Shown here piece by piece: positions 33,453-45,493 of a stretch of 64,000 bases of DNA. Under the pieces are notes generated by a model, which was given only the letters and a program-made list of their open reading frames with translations, ran no database searches and was not told the DNA's origin. Position numbers and translations under genes: made by a program. Numbering within the stretch: the first letter of the stretch is position 1; the number at the start of each line of letters is the position of its first letter. Origin of the DNA: Perognathus longimembris pacificus (lineage: Eukaryota > Chordata > Mammalia > Rodentia > Heteromyidae); contig NC_063177.1 of NCBI RefSeq assembly GCF_023159225.1, forward strand, positions 14,346,673-14,410,672, given 5' to 3'.

Positions 33453-33690
33453 GGCTGGGTGCTGGTGGCTCACGCCTGTAATCCTAGCTATTCAGGAGGC
33501 TAAGATCTGAGGATAGAGGTTCAAAGCCAGCCTGGGCAGGAAAATTTGTGGGATTCATATCTCCAGTTAAACACCCCAAAAGCCAGAAACGGAACTGTGG
33601 CTCAACTACTAGAACACTAGTCTTGAACACAAAAGCTCAGAGAAAGCATCTAGGCCTGAGTTCAAGCCCCAGGACCAGCACCAAAAACAA
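33453..33690 (+). mobile_element. B1L-Geo SINE
   Basis: Full length. Confidence 0.93.
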
Positions 33691-33708
33691 AACAAAAAAA
33701 CCCTACCA

Positions 33709-33940
33709 CTGGGTGCCAGTGGTTCACACCTGTAACCCTAGCTACTCAGGGAGCCAAGATCTGAGGATTGTGCTTCAAAGCCATCCCAGGTAGAAAAGTC
33801 CCTGTGAGACTCTTATCTCCAATCAACCACTCAAAAACCAGAAGTGGACCTGTGGCTCAAAGTGGTAGAGCACGAGACTTGAGCAAAAAAGAGTTCAGGG
33901 ACAGTGCCCAGGTACTGAGTTCAAGCCCCGTGACCACTAT
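33709..33940 (+). mobile_element. B1L-Geo SINE
   Basis: Direct neighbour of the previous copy, tail (CCA)n. Confidence 0.92.
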
Positions 33941-34139
33941 CTCCACCACCACCACCAACAACAAACCCTACCATAGTGTGATTAGAGTTATAGTTTTCAG
34001 TATGGCAAGAAAAAACATTTGCCTGGTTAGGCATTTCTTATATTATTATTAAAAAGAACACAGATTTGGTATTAAATGGGTATTAAAGTTTGAGAGGATA
34101 AATCTTAAGAAAGCCAAACGGAAAATGTTAAAAGCTATA

Positions 34140-34445
34140 GGAAGCTATAGGAGCACTGATGTCTCACATCTGTAATCCATTTTTCTTTTTAACGCCAGAC
34201 AGGTAACATGCTCATGTCATAACAAGGGCACATGAGGGAGGCACATGTCATGTAAGTGCATGAGAACCCATTCATCATGTTTATGAACTGGAAAAGCTAC
34301 TCAGGAGGCTGAGATCTGAGGATCAAAGTTTGAAGCCAGCTCTGGCAGTAAAGTCTGTGACACACTTATCTCCAATTAACCACCAAAAAGCTGTAAGGGG
34401 AGCTGTAGCTCTGGGTCCTAAGTTTGAGACCTAGTACCATTTTTC
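34140..34445 (+). mobile_element. B1L-Geo SINE with a 125-bp insert
   Basis: The head is cut after ctgtaatcc (34168) and resumes at agctactcagg (34294). The insert has no recognised family. Confidence 0.8.
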
Positions 34446-34474
34446 ATATACTAGATTAAAAAAAGAATTAAGAA

Positions 34475-34700
34475 CTCTGCTGGGCATCATTAGTTCATGC
34501 CTATACTGATAGTTGAAGATTGAGGTTTGAAGTCAGGCCCAGGAGAAAAGTCCACGAGACTCTTATCTCCAATTAATTACCAGAAAAGCCAGAGGTGGAG
34601 CTGTGGCTTAAGTGGTAGAGAGCCTTGAACACAAAAGCTCAGGGACAGTGCCCAGACTCTGAGTTCAAGCCCTTCTCTCAAGAAAAAAAAAAAAAAAAGT
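34475..34700 (+). mobile_element. B1L-Geo SINE
   Basis: Head shortened; Geo intact; A-tail at 34682-34698. Confidence 0.88.
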
Positions 34701-34716
34701 AAGAAGTAGAGCTGCG

Positions 34717-34961
34717 GGGGTTGGGAATACGGCCTAGTGGCAAGAGTGCTTGCCTAGTATACATGAAGCCCTGGGTTCAATTCCCCAGCACCATATACAG
34801 AAAACGGCCAGAAGTGGCGCTGTGGCTCAAGTGGCAGAGTGCTAGCCTTGAGCAAAAAGAAGCCAGGGACATTGCTCAGGCCTTGAGTCCAAGCCCCTAG
34901 ACTGGCAAAAACAAAAACAGAAACAGAAACAAAAACAAATAAAGATTATTAAAAAAAAAAA
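34717..34961 (+). mobile_element. IDL-Geo SINE nested in a Geo half
   Basis: Duplication aagaagtagagctg on both sides (about 34703-34716 and 34962-34975); tail (AAACAAA)n. Confidence 0.92.
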
Positions 34962-35062
34962 AAGAAGTAGAGCTGTGTTTCAAGTGGTATCCATCCTATA
35001 GAGTGATGGGGGAGAGGGGGCAGGCAAGAGTGCAAGGCCCAAGCTTCAGAACTAGCACCAAA
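34962..35062 (+). mobile_element. Geo half, remainder of a split SINE
   Basis: aagaagtagagctgtgtttcaag...gcacc, the right part of the host of the IDL-Geo at 34717. Confidence 0.75.
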
Positions 35063-35875
35063 AAAATTCATCTGTGCAAAGACATGATGTTTGTTTCCTC
35101 CAGAGGGAACAGCATTCGAGATGGAAGCAGAGCCCCAGACTTTAACAGACACTAACACTGCTTATTCCATGATCTTGGATTCCCCAGGCCACAGAGCTAA
35201 GAGAAGTCAGTGTCTCCTTTCTATAAATTACCCAGTCTCCAGTGATCTATCACAGCACCAAAGGATAAGGCAACTATGGTGGAGGTCAAACTGGGCCTTT
35301 ACTGTGTGCGGTTGAGGCCATGTATCTCTGCTTCCAGGTTTGGAGCCCAGTGGAGGGTCTGTAGGAGGAGAGTGCACACTGTTTCCCCTGGGAACCTTGC
35401 TGAGATTTATGTCCCTTGCCATCAGGAGGTCTCAGTAAGCTGGGGTAGTTGCCCCTGAGGTGGATGGTTTGGGCACTAAGATTTCCACACAGGTTCCCTG
35501 AGTTCCAACTCTAGTGTCCACACACTGCTGTGACAACACACCCTAGAAACAATCCGAACTGTGCCTCAGTTACACAATGGAGTGCTGATAGCCAGAGAGG
35601 GCCTGGAGCCATGGCGACCTCTGATGAGCTGGGGAGAGAGCCATGGGTAAGGCCACATCTGCCCTAGGCTGGAATCAACATAGCCCTTGTGGCCCACAGA
35701 GAGCCTAATGGTGCAGGTTGGAGCCCCCAGTAGAGGTGAGACCCCTGTGACCCTGCCAGCCAGGCTCCTGGTAACAGCAAGATCTGGAACATTCTAGCTA
35801 TTCACAGTTGCCAAGCAGAGGCTGACTGTGAGGGTGTTCAGACCCCCAGTGTGCTAATGACCCTCCTCGATGGCG
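35063..35875. other. Unique DNA
   Basis: Nothing recognised. Confidence 0.4.
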
Positions 35876-35958
35876 TCTTGGTTCAAATCTTTGCTCTGTT
35901 GTGTGACTGGGTACAAGCTTCAGGCTGCGGTTTCCTCATCTGTAAAACAAGGACAGTG
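35876..35958 (+). mobile_element. MIR fragment
   Basis: gttgtgtgactgggtacaagc...ggtttcctcatctgtaaaac; interrupted by the next SINE. Confidence 0.75.
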
Positions 35959-36192
35959 CAGGCAGGCGCTGATTACAGGCCCATTCTGTAATCCTATCTA
36001 CTCAGGAGGCTGAGATCTGAGGATCATGGTTCAAAGCCAGCTGAGGCAGGAACATCTATGAGACTCTTATCTCAAATTAACTACCAGAAAACAAAAAGTG
36101 GAGCTGTGGCTCAAAGTGGTAGAGTGTTATCCTTGAGCAAAAGAGCTCAGAAACAGTGCCCAGGCCCTGAGTTCAAGGCCCACAACTGACCA
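35959..36192 (+). mobile_element. B1L-Geo SINE
   Basis: Full length, inserted at the MIR 3' part. Confidence 0.9.
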
Positions 36193-37177
36193 AACCCAGC
36201 AAACAAACAAAAGCCGAGGGGAGTCGTAGCCTTTTTTTTTTTTCTCATGCACTTATCACATAATGGGCATTTCCCATAGGGTCAGGGACAGTGTCTCAGA
36301 TGTCTTTTTCAGGGGAGCCAGGTACAAGCTGTGTCCTGGGCTGAGGAGGCCCTGTTGGGTAAACTGAGTATGGTGTGCACAGAAATGATGTACCAAAGGT
36401 TCTGGACCCCCTTTGTTCCCTTGTCTGCTTTCCCTGATCTCCCCCTTGGGCTGTGGGTGAATTTGGGCTCAGAGCCCCATGAGACAGCCTAGAAGCCATA
36501 GGGAGGTAGGTGTGCAGTGTGGAGGACCCCCAGATGACCTCTCAGGGGGAAATGGAGATCAGCAAGGAGAGTGCTTTGCTCACATCCCTCGAGCCATGTC
36601 CCCTGCATATCCCCTGCCACTCTGCCCTGTTGTGGGGTCTCTGTTTTTCTATTTGGTCAGTTATGGGGTGGGCACTAGGGGCATGGGGTAAGTCATCTCA
36701 GGTTCTCCAGGCCCTCTGCCTTTGAGAGCCTCTCCAGTCCTGGCTCTTCTTCATGGGCTCTTCAGGGTCAGGACCCCATAGCAATGGCCAGCGCGCTCAC
36801 CCCACAGGGCAGACCCTCGGTAGGCTCAGTGTTGGACAGAGCAGATGCTCTGCTCTCTCCTTGCCTGCTGCAGCAATGGCCTCCTTCTCGGCCTCCCTCT
36901 GCCTGTGGGCTCAGTCTGGCTTGGCCTTGGCCAGGACAGTGGAGTTTGAGTTTCTGGGCCACACCCTCCTCTCTGTCCTGCGTGGCAGGGCCTCCTACTG
37001 TCCCTAGAAGGCTCTGAAGTCCCACTTTGCACTTGCAGCGCCCCTTTCCTAATATCTTGGCAACGCCAGTTTCCTCAGCAATAGTTACCTCCTGAGAGAG
37101 GCCTTCTTTTGTCATCTGCTTCAAGCTGCCACCTGGTCCCTTGCTATCACATTCCCTGCTTAAAATGGAATGCCTTA
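36193..37177. other. Unique DNA
   Basis: Several short open frames overlap in 36750-37030 but none resembles a known protein. Confidence 0.4.
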
Positions 37178-37362
37178 TTTGAGCACTAGTGGTTTATACC
37201 GGTAATCCTAGCTACCCGAGAGACTGAGATGGGCACGGTTGTTGTTTGAAGTCAGTCTGGGCTGGAGTCTGCGAGACTCCTTCTCCAAAATAGCCAGCAA
37301 AAAGCTGGGCTGGAGGCATAACTCAAGCACCAGAGTGCCTGCTATCAGCAAGAAAGCCAAGG
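37178..37362 (+). mobile_element. B1-like head with alternative tail
   Basis: Tail aagctgggctggaggcataactcaagc as at 12900. Confidence 0.75.
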
Positions 37363-37588
37363 CACCAGTGGCTCACGCCTGCAATCCTAGCTACTCAGGA
37401 GGCTGAGATCTGAGCATCTCGATTTGAAGCCATCCCAGACAGAGAAGTGCACGAGGCTCTTATCTTCAATTAAAGAGTAGCAAAAAGCTGGAAGTGGAGG
37501 TTTGGCTCAAGTAGCAGAGCTTCAGCCTTGGTTGAAAAAGCCAGGTGAGAACATGAGGCCCTGAGTTCAAGACCCAGGTACTGGCACA
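37363..37588 (+). mobile_element. B1L-Geo SINE
   Basis: Follows directly; its tail leads into CA-rich DNA to about 37760. Confidence 0.9.
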
Positions 37589-37760
37589 CATGTGCATGCA
37601 AATGCACACACGCGCACCTGCACACACACACACAAACACACATCAAAAAAAATTTTTTTATGTTTAAAGAAAAGCAGATCAAGTTCTAAGGTTTGAGGTT
37701 AAATCCTGATAACTACACACAATCATGCACACACATACATAGACACACATAAACACAAAT

Positions 37761-38654
37761 TGCTCAATGCCCTCTAAATGGTTTTGACTGTGTATAGATT
37801 CCCAGGTGAAGCCCGCTTGTTTTGTCCCACTGTATGCAGTAGGTGCTTAAGCAATGTATGTGATGTCAAAAAGCCCTGTACCATAGAAGAGGTGGAAGGA
37901 AAAGTAGGCTTGGAGGAGAGGGAGGGAGGGAGCAGGACAGAAGGAGAGAAGGGAGAGATTCAGTCAACAGGAAGGGGGGGGGGCAACTGGGTTGCCAGGT
38001 AGGGTCTTAGAGTGATTATGTCTTCCAGAGGCATGTCAGCCAAGGTTGTGAGCTTCCTGGCAGCTGCAAAGGAAGGAAAGGGGCAAGCATTTCATCACTG
38101 GGCCCCTCTGGGGCTGGGGCTGAGCCTGGGCTTTTGGCCAGAGGGGAGTGGTATGGTCAGGGCTTTCTGTGTGGGGCTGGCTGTGTGGGGCAGTGTAGGG
38201 GAAAGATCCCAGGCCGGGCAGGGTTACCCCAGCCCCCTGGGGAACGTAGATAAGTTGGCCCTTCCTGGATCCTATTTCAACATCCTGGTTCCCAAGGCGC
38301 ATTCGCTGGCCCCCCAAATAAATGCTAGTCTAGTTTCTCACTCAGGGGCATTGTGAACCTTGGTCCCATGACTACCGGAGTGTAAGACAAACAGCCTTGT
38401 CCACTCAAGTCCTGCTCCTCCTGTGTCTGAGATCTTCAGACTCCTGCCTTGTGTGCGATCAGCTGGAGCTCCTTTTACCAAGAGAGCTGGGCTTCCATTT
38501 ATTCCTTGGGCCCATGCTGGGGTTGAGTCTCAGCCACCAGTCATTACTGATGCATCTGGGCCTGCTTCTCATTTTATTTTATTTTGCGATCTTGTACATC
38601 TAGTCGCCACTCCTGTCCTTTCCCCCACCAAGGCCCAGTGAAAAGAGTCCCATA
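37761..38654. other. Unique DNA
   Basis: G9 run at 37975-37983; nothing else recognised. Confidence 0.4.
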
Positions 38655-38896
38655 CCCAGGTGCTGGTGGCTCACACCTGTAATCTTAGCTACTCAGGAAG
38701 CTGAGATCTGAGGATAACCGTTCAAAGCCAGCCCAGGCGGGAAAGTCTGTGAGACTCTTATGTCTGATTAACTAACAGAAAAAACAACAAACAAACAAAC
38801 AAACAGAAGTGGAGCTGTGGCTCAAAGTGGTAGAGCACTAGCCTTAAACAAAAAAGCTCAGGGATAGCGTCCAGGCCCTGAGTTTAAGCCTCATGA

Positions 38897-38929
<33 letters not shown>

Positions 38930-38937
38930 AAAGAAAA
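38655..38937 (+). mobile_element. B1L-Geo SINE with long A-tail
   Basis: Body to 38896, then about 31 A; a long pure tail suggests a recent insertion. Confidence 0.92.
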
Positions 38938-39335
38938 ACAGTCCAATATTGGCTGGATGATGGATGTCTTGTAATATTCATGTCCCTTGAGGATGTGCAA
39001 TGTGGCTTAAAGCCACTCTTGTGCGTGGTGTCATGGCTCTTTCCCTGGTGCTGGGAGGGTCCTGGTTCACTGTCTCTTGCCACCACCACAAGGAACCTGC
39101 AAGAGCCACCCTTTCTGACCTCTCCACTCACCTAGCAATGGAGATCTTGTTGGGACCCCAGGCTAGGGAAGGATGGTTAGATTGATGAGGGTCACCGTTT
39201 GCTCTACGAAGCAGGTAGTAGACTCCATCTTGCACACACAGAGGTGAAGAAGGAATCCCAAGAAAGGTCTAACCACGTGATACAAAAGAATACATGAGAT
39301 AAAGCAAGTAAGAATAACTATTGGCCCATATCTAT
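38938..39335. other. Unique DNA
   Basis: Nothing recognised. Confidence 0.4.
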
Positions 39336-39348
39336 AAGACCATGGGGA

Positions 39349-39548
39349 GGGTTGGGGATATGGCCGAGTAGCAAGAGAGCTTGCCTCGTATACATGAGGC
39401 CCTGGGTTTGATTCCCCAGCACCACATATACAGAAAACAGCCAGAAGTGGCGCTGTGGCTCAAGTGGCAGAGTGTTAGCCTTGAGCAAAAGGAAGCCAGG
39501 GACAGTGCTCAGGACCTGAGTCCAAGGCCCAGGACTGGCCAAAAAAAC
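39349..39548 (+). mobile_element. IDL-Geo SINE
   Basis: Flanks share aagaccatggggag (about 39336 and 39558). Confidence 0.95.
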
Positions 39549-39764
39549 AGAAAAAACAAGACCATGGGGAGAAGTTTTGTCTTAAGTGTCAAATGTCCCA
39601 AATGTAAGGGACATGTGTGGAAGGAGAGAACTCTAGGTGGGACCACACACATATGAAGGATTTCTGCCTCATGAAGGATGTTTTATGTTGAGGCATGGAT
39701 AATAAAGGCCCATATGTTGAAGCCACAGTGAAATCTGCCTTCTTTTCCACTGGAATGGGTATAA

Positions 39765-39885
39765 TAATAATCTTGAGACAAGGCTCCTGTGATGTTGCCC
39801 AGGCTAGCCTTGAACTTGTGATCTTCTTGCTTCAGCCTCTTTATTGCTTGGCTTATGGATATGTGCTACCATGATCTGCTTACAA
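39765..39885 (-). mobile_element. B1 monomer
   Basis: ttgagacaaggctcctgtgatgttgcccaggctagccttgaacttgtgatc, antisense B1. Confidence 0.85.
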
Positions 39886-39892
39886 AAAGGAA

Positions 39893-40125
39893 AATAGCCA
39901 GGTGCCAGTGGTTCATGCTTGTAATCCAAGCTACTGAGAAAGCTGAGGTCTGAGGATCATAGTCAAACCTAGCCTGGGTAGGAAAGCCTGTGAGTCTCTT
40001 ATCTCCAACTAATCACTGAAAGGCTGGAAAGTAGAGCTGTGGCTCAGTAGTAAGGTGCCAACCTTGAACAGAAAAGCTCAGGGACAGCCCCCAAGCCCTG
40101 AGTTCAAACCCCAAGATGGGTATAA
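39893..40125 (+). mobile_element. B1L-Geo SINE
   Basis: Full length. Confidence 0.9.
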
Positions 40126-40559
40126 ACAGAAAAGGTCTTCTCTACCCCATCTTCATCCTGTGGCTCACATAGTCCTCTGGCATGGGGGGTAGACCCTGCT
40201 CATGCTGGTCAAATGGGTTGCTTTAGGTGGAATCACCACAGCTGGCTGCTACCACCACCTGCATTCAGACAGACAACACCTAGCTTGTTCTAGACTGTTC
40301 CATTTACATATGATTATTCCTAACCTGAAGGTCATTGGTACCTGTGCTCTAGTGCTTTCTGTGGCTGCTTGATACTCCTTCAAGGCTTTACTCGCAAGTC
40401 ACCTTCTCATCAGGGTGATCTTGATGCTGAAGTCGCAGCCCTGCTTCCACAGACTCCCCTGTCTTATTTTTCTCCAGAGCAATAGTAGCAACCTGACATC
40501 TCCACTGCTCTAACAGCATTTGTGCTTGCTCCTAGACTGACATTTTTTTCTTTTCTTTA
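40126..40559. other. Unique DNA
   Basis: Nothing recognised. Confidence 0.4.
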
Positions 40560-40720
40560 CCTTTTTTTGTTTGTTTGTTTTTTGTCAGTCCTGGCACTTG
40601 AACTCTAGGCCAGGGCTCTGTTCTTGAGCTTCTTTTGCTCAAGGCTAGCACTCTACCATTTGAGCCACAGTGCCACTTCTGGCTTTTTCTCAGTAGTTTA
40701 TTAGAGATAAGAGTCTCATG

Positions 40721-40951
40721 GTTGCTGGGTGTCAGAGGCTCAGGCCTGTAATACTAGCTACTTAGGAGGCTGAGATCTGAGGATTACAGTTTGAAGCCAG
40801 ACGGGCAGAAAAGTCCCTGTCAGACTCTTATCTCCAATTAACCATCAGAAAACTGGAAGTAGAGCTGTGACTCAAAGTAGTAGAGTGCTAGCCTTGTACA
40901 AAAGAGCTCAGGGACAAGTGCTCAGGCCCTGAGCTCAAGCCCCCTAACCAG
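40721..40951 (+). mobile_element. B1L-Geo SINE nested in inverted orientation
   Basis: Complete copy inside the antisense host. Together they form an imperfect inverted repeat able to fold in RNA. Confidence 0.9.
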
Positions 40952-41001
40952 AGAGAGAAAGAGAGAGATAGAGAGAGACACAGAGAGAGACAGAGAGAGA
41001 C

Positions 41002-41067
<66 letters not shown>
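40952..41067. repeat. (GA)n tract
   Basis: Grown from the tail of the nested SINE. Confidence 0.96.
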
Positions 41068-41070
<3 letters not shown>

Positions 41071-41170
41071 CAGACTTTCTTGCCCAGGCGGGCTTTGAAC
41101 CATGATCCTCAGGTCTCAGCCTCCTGAATAGCTAGGATCACAGATGTGAACTACCATTGCCTAGCTAGTG

Positions 41171-41362
41171 ACATTTTTTTTTTTGCAGTGGTTGTTTTTG
41201 AGATAGGATCAAGACCTTGCTTGAGCATGCACCTGGACTGCCATCTACCTGTTTATATTTCCCACAGAGCTGAGATGACAGTGCCACCACACCTGCCTCA
41301 AATTGCGATTCTCAACATCTCAGCCTCCCAAGATGTTAGGGTTACAGACATGAGCCTATAAT
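41171..41362 (-). mobile_element. B1-like SINE, diverged
   Basis: tttgagataggatcaagaccttgc...cagcctcccaagatgttagggttacagacatgagcc. Confidence 0.7.
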
Positions 41363-41370
41363 CTGTCTGC

Positions 41371-41373
<3 letters not shown>

Positions 41374-41430
<57 letters not shown>
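41374..41430. repeat. (GT)n microsatellite
   Basis: Abuts an antisense Geo half. Confidence 0.97.
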
Positions 41431-41432
<2 letters not shown>

Positions 41433-41645
41433 TGGTACTGGGGCTTGAACCTAGGACCTCAAGCTCTTGCCAGGCTTTTCTACTCACTGCTGGGTATTCT
41501 GCCACTTGAGTCAGGCCTCCATTTCCAGCTGGTTCATTGGCATCTCCAGGGTTTACTTGCCCAGGCTGGTTGTGAACCTAGATCCTCAGATCTCAGCCTC
41601 TTGAATATCCAAGCTTACAGGATTGAACCATCAACACCTGGCTTA
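41431..41645 (-). mobile_element. B1L-Geo SINE, diverged
   Basis: ggtactggggcttgaacctaggacctc, an older variant. Confidence 0.85.
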
Positions 41646-43150
41646 AGAAAAAATTAGTTCCTTAGTATCATTGAAAAGGCATTTGGGGAATTGTATTTTC
41701 CAAATTGGCACACTCACACATGCACACACAAATACACACACTCTTGTACACACATGTATACACACACAAACATACAGAGGTCCAAATAAGGTTCAGCACT
41801 AGTAATCTTTTTATGTGGATAAAGCCATTCAATATGCGGTCTCTCTGTCCACCTCTCTTTTGTTTCCTGTCATTTAATTTGTTGAAGAAGTCAGCTTTCA
41901 TCTTCAGAGCCCCCACGATTGTCTTTTTGTTGGCTGTGCCCTGTGGTGCTGTTTCTCCTGCTCCTCTGTCTCCTGTAGTTCCTGAACTTTGGCCATGGTC
42001 TAGGTTCTTGCTCTGATGCAGGATGTGTTGCTGTTGTAGCCTGAGGCAATGCCATGTCTATTCACCAGGGGGCATTCAGCACCTGGCTTTTCTCTCTGAT
42101 GTTTGCCTCCCATGCCTTCATTCCTACAGAATGGGGGTGGGACAGGTTCCTAGAGGCAGGGGTAGTCCCCCTCTCCCTGTCCCCACTGTTGTGGATTCCC
42201 AAACTTAGTGACCAGGATAGATGGTAAGAACTGTGCCTGCTTCCCTCCCTCCCTGTGTTCTGGCCTCACTTTCCCCTCTGCTATCCTAGTGCCCTTTGCC
42301 CTTTATGTTGGTGGCTTAGAATGTTTTGATGGGCTTGGAGAGACCTGGCTTTGAGCCCCATGGTGGGAACAAGTGTGCAAGTGTCACATGTGATGACCCA
42401 GCATTTTAACACCAGTTCTCATAGTAACTAACCCAAATCTAACAGACCTAACTCACCCCTACAAGCATGGCATTAATCCCTTCCAGACCCTTATTGACAG
42501 TGAGGAACAGATTACACACAGTCACCGCAAGTACGGGACTAGAAACCAAGGCAGACACTGTTGGGGTTCCATTGTTGCTAACACAACAATGATCCTTTGG
42601 CCAGTCACCTTTCTAAGCCACTTGCATTTTGTTACCAAATCTCCCAGCTTCTCCTTTGACCCAGTTCCGAGCAATCAATCGATCAATATGGGGGTTGCAA
42701 TGGCAGGTTGGGCTCTCTTGCTGCAGAGACAGAGCCAGCCAGTGTGGGCCTTGACATTTCCCTCACCTTTGGTCTGCTCTGATCCAAATGTGATGGTTAG
42801 AACACATAGGCAACCATCTTGCCTATGAGATTGAAGCATGAGGGCTGAAGGTCAGTATATTCAGAAATTGAGGGGCCAGATTCCCTAATGCACAACTGCC
42901 TGCTTCTGTTTGAGCCTTGGAAGTTGGGATTTTTGTTTTATGCAGATGAATGTGTTCCTAACTGATACAAACATAAAGCTGGGGCAGGCTGGACACTGAA
43001 GGACATGTAAGTTCAGAGGCATCCATGTGCAATGTCCACTGCTGGACCATTGGCCATAACCAGCAAGTTAGGCTCAGCCTTTCCCTTCAAGGGACTCAGA
43101 GCTCATCAAGAAAGGCAACTCAGATGGTGTGACCAGTAGAATCTCAAACA
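41646..43150. other. Unique DNA
   Basis: CA-rich at 41708-41778. 42400-42620 has phrases of old LTR-like repeats (gcatggcattaatccc) but too decayed to place. No gene evident. Confidence 0.4.
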
Positions 43151-43159
43151 ACTTTCTTT

Positions 43160-43250
43160 GTTCCTTTGTTCCTTCGTTCATTCCTTCCTTCCTTCCTTCC
43201 TTCCATCCTTCCTGTGGCACTTGAACTATGCCTCTACTGGCACACGCTCA

Positions 43251-43291
<41 letters not shown>

Positions 43292-43327
43292 GGTCTTTGA
43301 ACTCAGGGCCTGGAACTATCCCTGAGC

Positions 43328-43377
<50 letters not shown>

Positions 43378-43393
43378 GCCTATCTATCTATCT
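43160..43393. repeat. (TTCC)n, (GT)n and (TATC)n tracts
   Basis: TTCC around 43180-43210, GT at 43254-43289, TATC at 43329-43393. A Geo piece (gaactcagggcctgg) separates the last two. Confidence 0.93.
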
Positions 43394-43620
43394 GGTTATG
43401 GGGCTTGAACCCAGGGCCTGGGCACTGTCCGTGAGCGCTTTCTGTTCAAGGCTAATGCTCTACCACTTTGAGCCATAGCTCCACTTCCGGTTTTCTGATG
43501 GTTAATTGGAGATAATAGTCTCATGGACTTTCCTGCTGGGGCTGGTTTTAAACCATGATCCCCATCTCTCAGCCTCCTGAGTAGCTAGGATTCGAGGCAT
43601 GAGCCACCAGCACCTGGCTT
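43394..43620 (-). mobile_element. B1L-Geo SINE
   Basis: Full length antisense. Confidence 0.93.
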
Positions 43621-44177
43621 ATCACAATTTGAGCCAAGGAGTTGCCTGTTGCTAGGTGAAGGACCCTTTGCGAAGGTTGGCAGCAGGGGAAGCCAGCTGT
43701 CACAGATGTCCTTGTGGAATTGGATAAGGACCGAATTATTTCAGAGGAACTATTATGGGAATTGACCACTGATAAGCTTTGGCAGGGAGGGAGAAGAACA
43801 GGGGAGAGTGGCACCTCCCTTGGTCTAGATGGCTGAGACCTTGAGGGAGGACAGGGCTGGGGTCACAGGGTAGAGGACCCCTCTCCCCCAACCAAGGGTC
43901 ATTTAGATATTTATAACATCATTCTCAGGCCACACAAAATGATCAATACTGGCCATGGGCAGCCTACGAGAAACATGCATGTCTGCCCAGTCCCCCACCT
44001 CAGCTAGAGAGTGAAGAGGATGGGGTAGGAGGAAGCTGGGGGCAAGGTGCCATGACTAGAAGAGCCAGTAGGTAGATGAGCCTGTAAAATGAGGGACAAA
44101 TCTGAGCAGGAAATGGAAATTCAGGGAGGTGGTTTATATGTAATGACAGAGAGAATAAAATGTGTCACTCAGTTCTT
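43621..44177. other. Unique DNA
   Basis: Nothing recognised. Confidence 0.4.
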
Positions 44178-44252
44178 TGTTTTTTTTTGGCCAGTCCTGG
44201 GCCTTGGACTCAGGGTCTGAGCACTGTCCCTGGCTTCCTTTTTGCTCAAGGC
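44178..44252 (-). mobile_element. IDL-Geo fragment cut by the L1
   Basis: The Geo 3' half runs tggccagtcctgggcc to tttgctcaaggct and stops exactly where the L1 begins. The missing 5' part does not reappear after the L1. Confidence 0.85.
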
Positions 44253-45287
44253 TCAAGAGGGGAATCCCACCCAACAGAAATCGTACAGGACACACAGACA
44301 GAAACAGAAAGAAACTACAATAGCCAGAGCCCAACAGAAAGAGCAGCTCACTAAAGACAAGAAGAAAAAAAGAGGAAAAACAGCCCAACAAGAAAATGGA
44401 AGGAGAAAAAACACTCTTATCCTTGATCTCTTTGAATACAAATGGTACAAACTCTCTGATAAAGAGGAGCAGACTGGCAGAATGGATCCACAAACAAAAA
44501 GTTGCCATCTGTTGTCTACAAGCGACCCACCTTACAGCAAGGGACAAAAACAGGCTCTGAATGAAAGGATAGAGCAAGATCTTCCAAGCAAATGGACCTA
44601 CCAAAACGGCAGGTGTAGCCCTGCTGATCTCAGACAAGCTGGACTTTTCATTAAAATCAACTCAAAAAGACAAAGAAGGTCACTACATTTTAATACAAGG
44701 AAAAATCCAGAATCAAGACATCACGGTGATAAATGTATACTCACCGAACAAAAGAGGCCCTATATATGTCAAGCAAATACTCACAGAACTACAGAACAAG
44801 ATAGACCCAAACACAATCATAGTGGGAGACTTTTAATACCCCACTCTCTCCAAGAGACAGATCCAACACCCAGAGGATCAGCAAGGGAGCTGAGGACCTA
44901 AGTAACACCATATCCCAAATGGATCTGACAGATCTATACAGAATCTTCCACCCTACAGAGACCCAATACACCTTCTTCTCAGCAGCCCATGGATCATACT
45001 CCAAAATAGACCATGTCATAGCCCACACAAAGAACCTCAGAAAATACAAAAGTATTGACACCATCCCATGTATTAAATCTGACCACAGTGGAGTAAAGGT
45101 TACCCTCAATAACAACGGTTACCACAGAGGCTATACACATTCTTGGAGGCTAAACCCCACACTGTTATCCAACACTTGGGCCACAGACCAAATTAAAGAT
45201 GAAATCAACGAATTAGTAAGCCACAATGACAATGAAAATACATCACAAAGAAACCTATGGGACACAGCTAAGGCAGTACTGAGGGGC

Positions 45288-45493
45288 GGGGCTGGGAATA
45301 TGGCCTAGTGGCAAGAGTGCTTGCCTCCTATACATGAAGCCCTGGGTTCGATTCCCAAGCACCACATGTATAGAAAACAGCCAGAAGTGGTGCTGTGGCT
45401 CAAGTGGTAGAGTGCTAGCCTTGAGCAAAAAGAAGCCAGGGACAGTGCTCAGGCCCTGAGTCCAAGGCCCAGGACTGGCAAAGAAAAAAAAAA
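45288..45493 (+). mobile_element. IDL-Geo SINE inside L1 ORF2
   Basis: Full length, flanked by an exact 12-bp duplication gtactgaggggc at 45276-45287 and 45494-45505. Its low divergence marks it as younger than the host L1. Confidence 0.97.

Larger units (their letters stand above)
40560..41166 (-). mobile_element. B1L-Geo SINE, split by an inverted copy
   Basis: Geo half at 40560-40720 and head at 41069-41166. Confidence 0.88.

Noticed and set aside
36753..37124. Overlapping open frames on both strands as a possible exon
   Set aside because: Several frames are open at once, none resembles a known protein, and no splice-site pair supports an exon.
44242..44901. 219-codon frame at the L1 start as a gene
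   Set aside because: It is an out-of-frame reading of the L1 spacer and endonuclease region.
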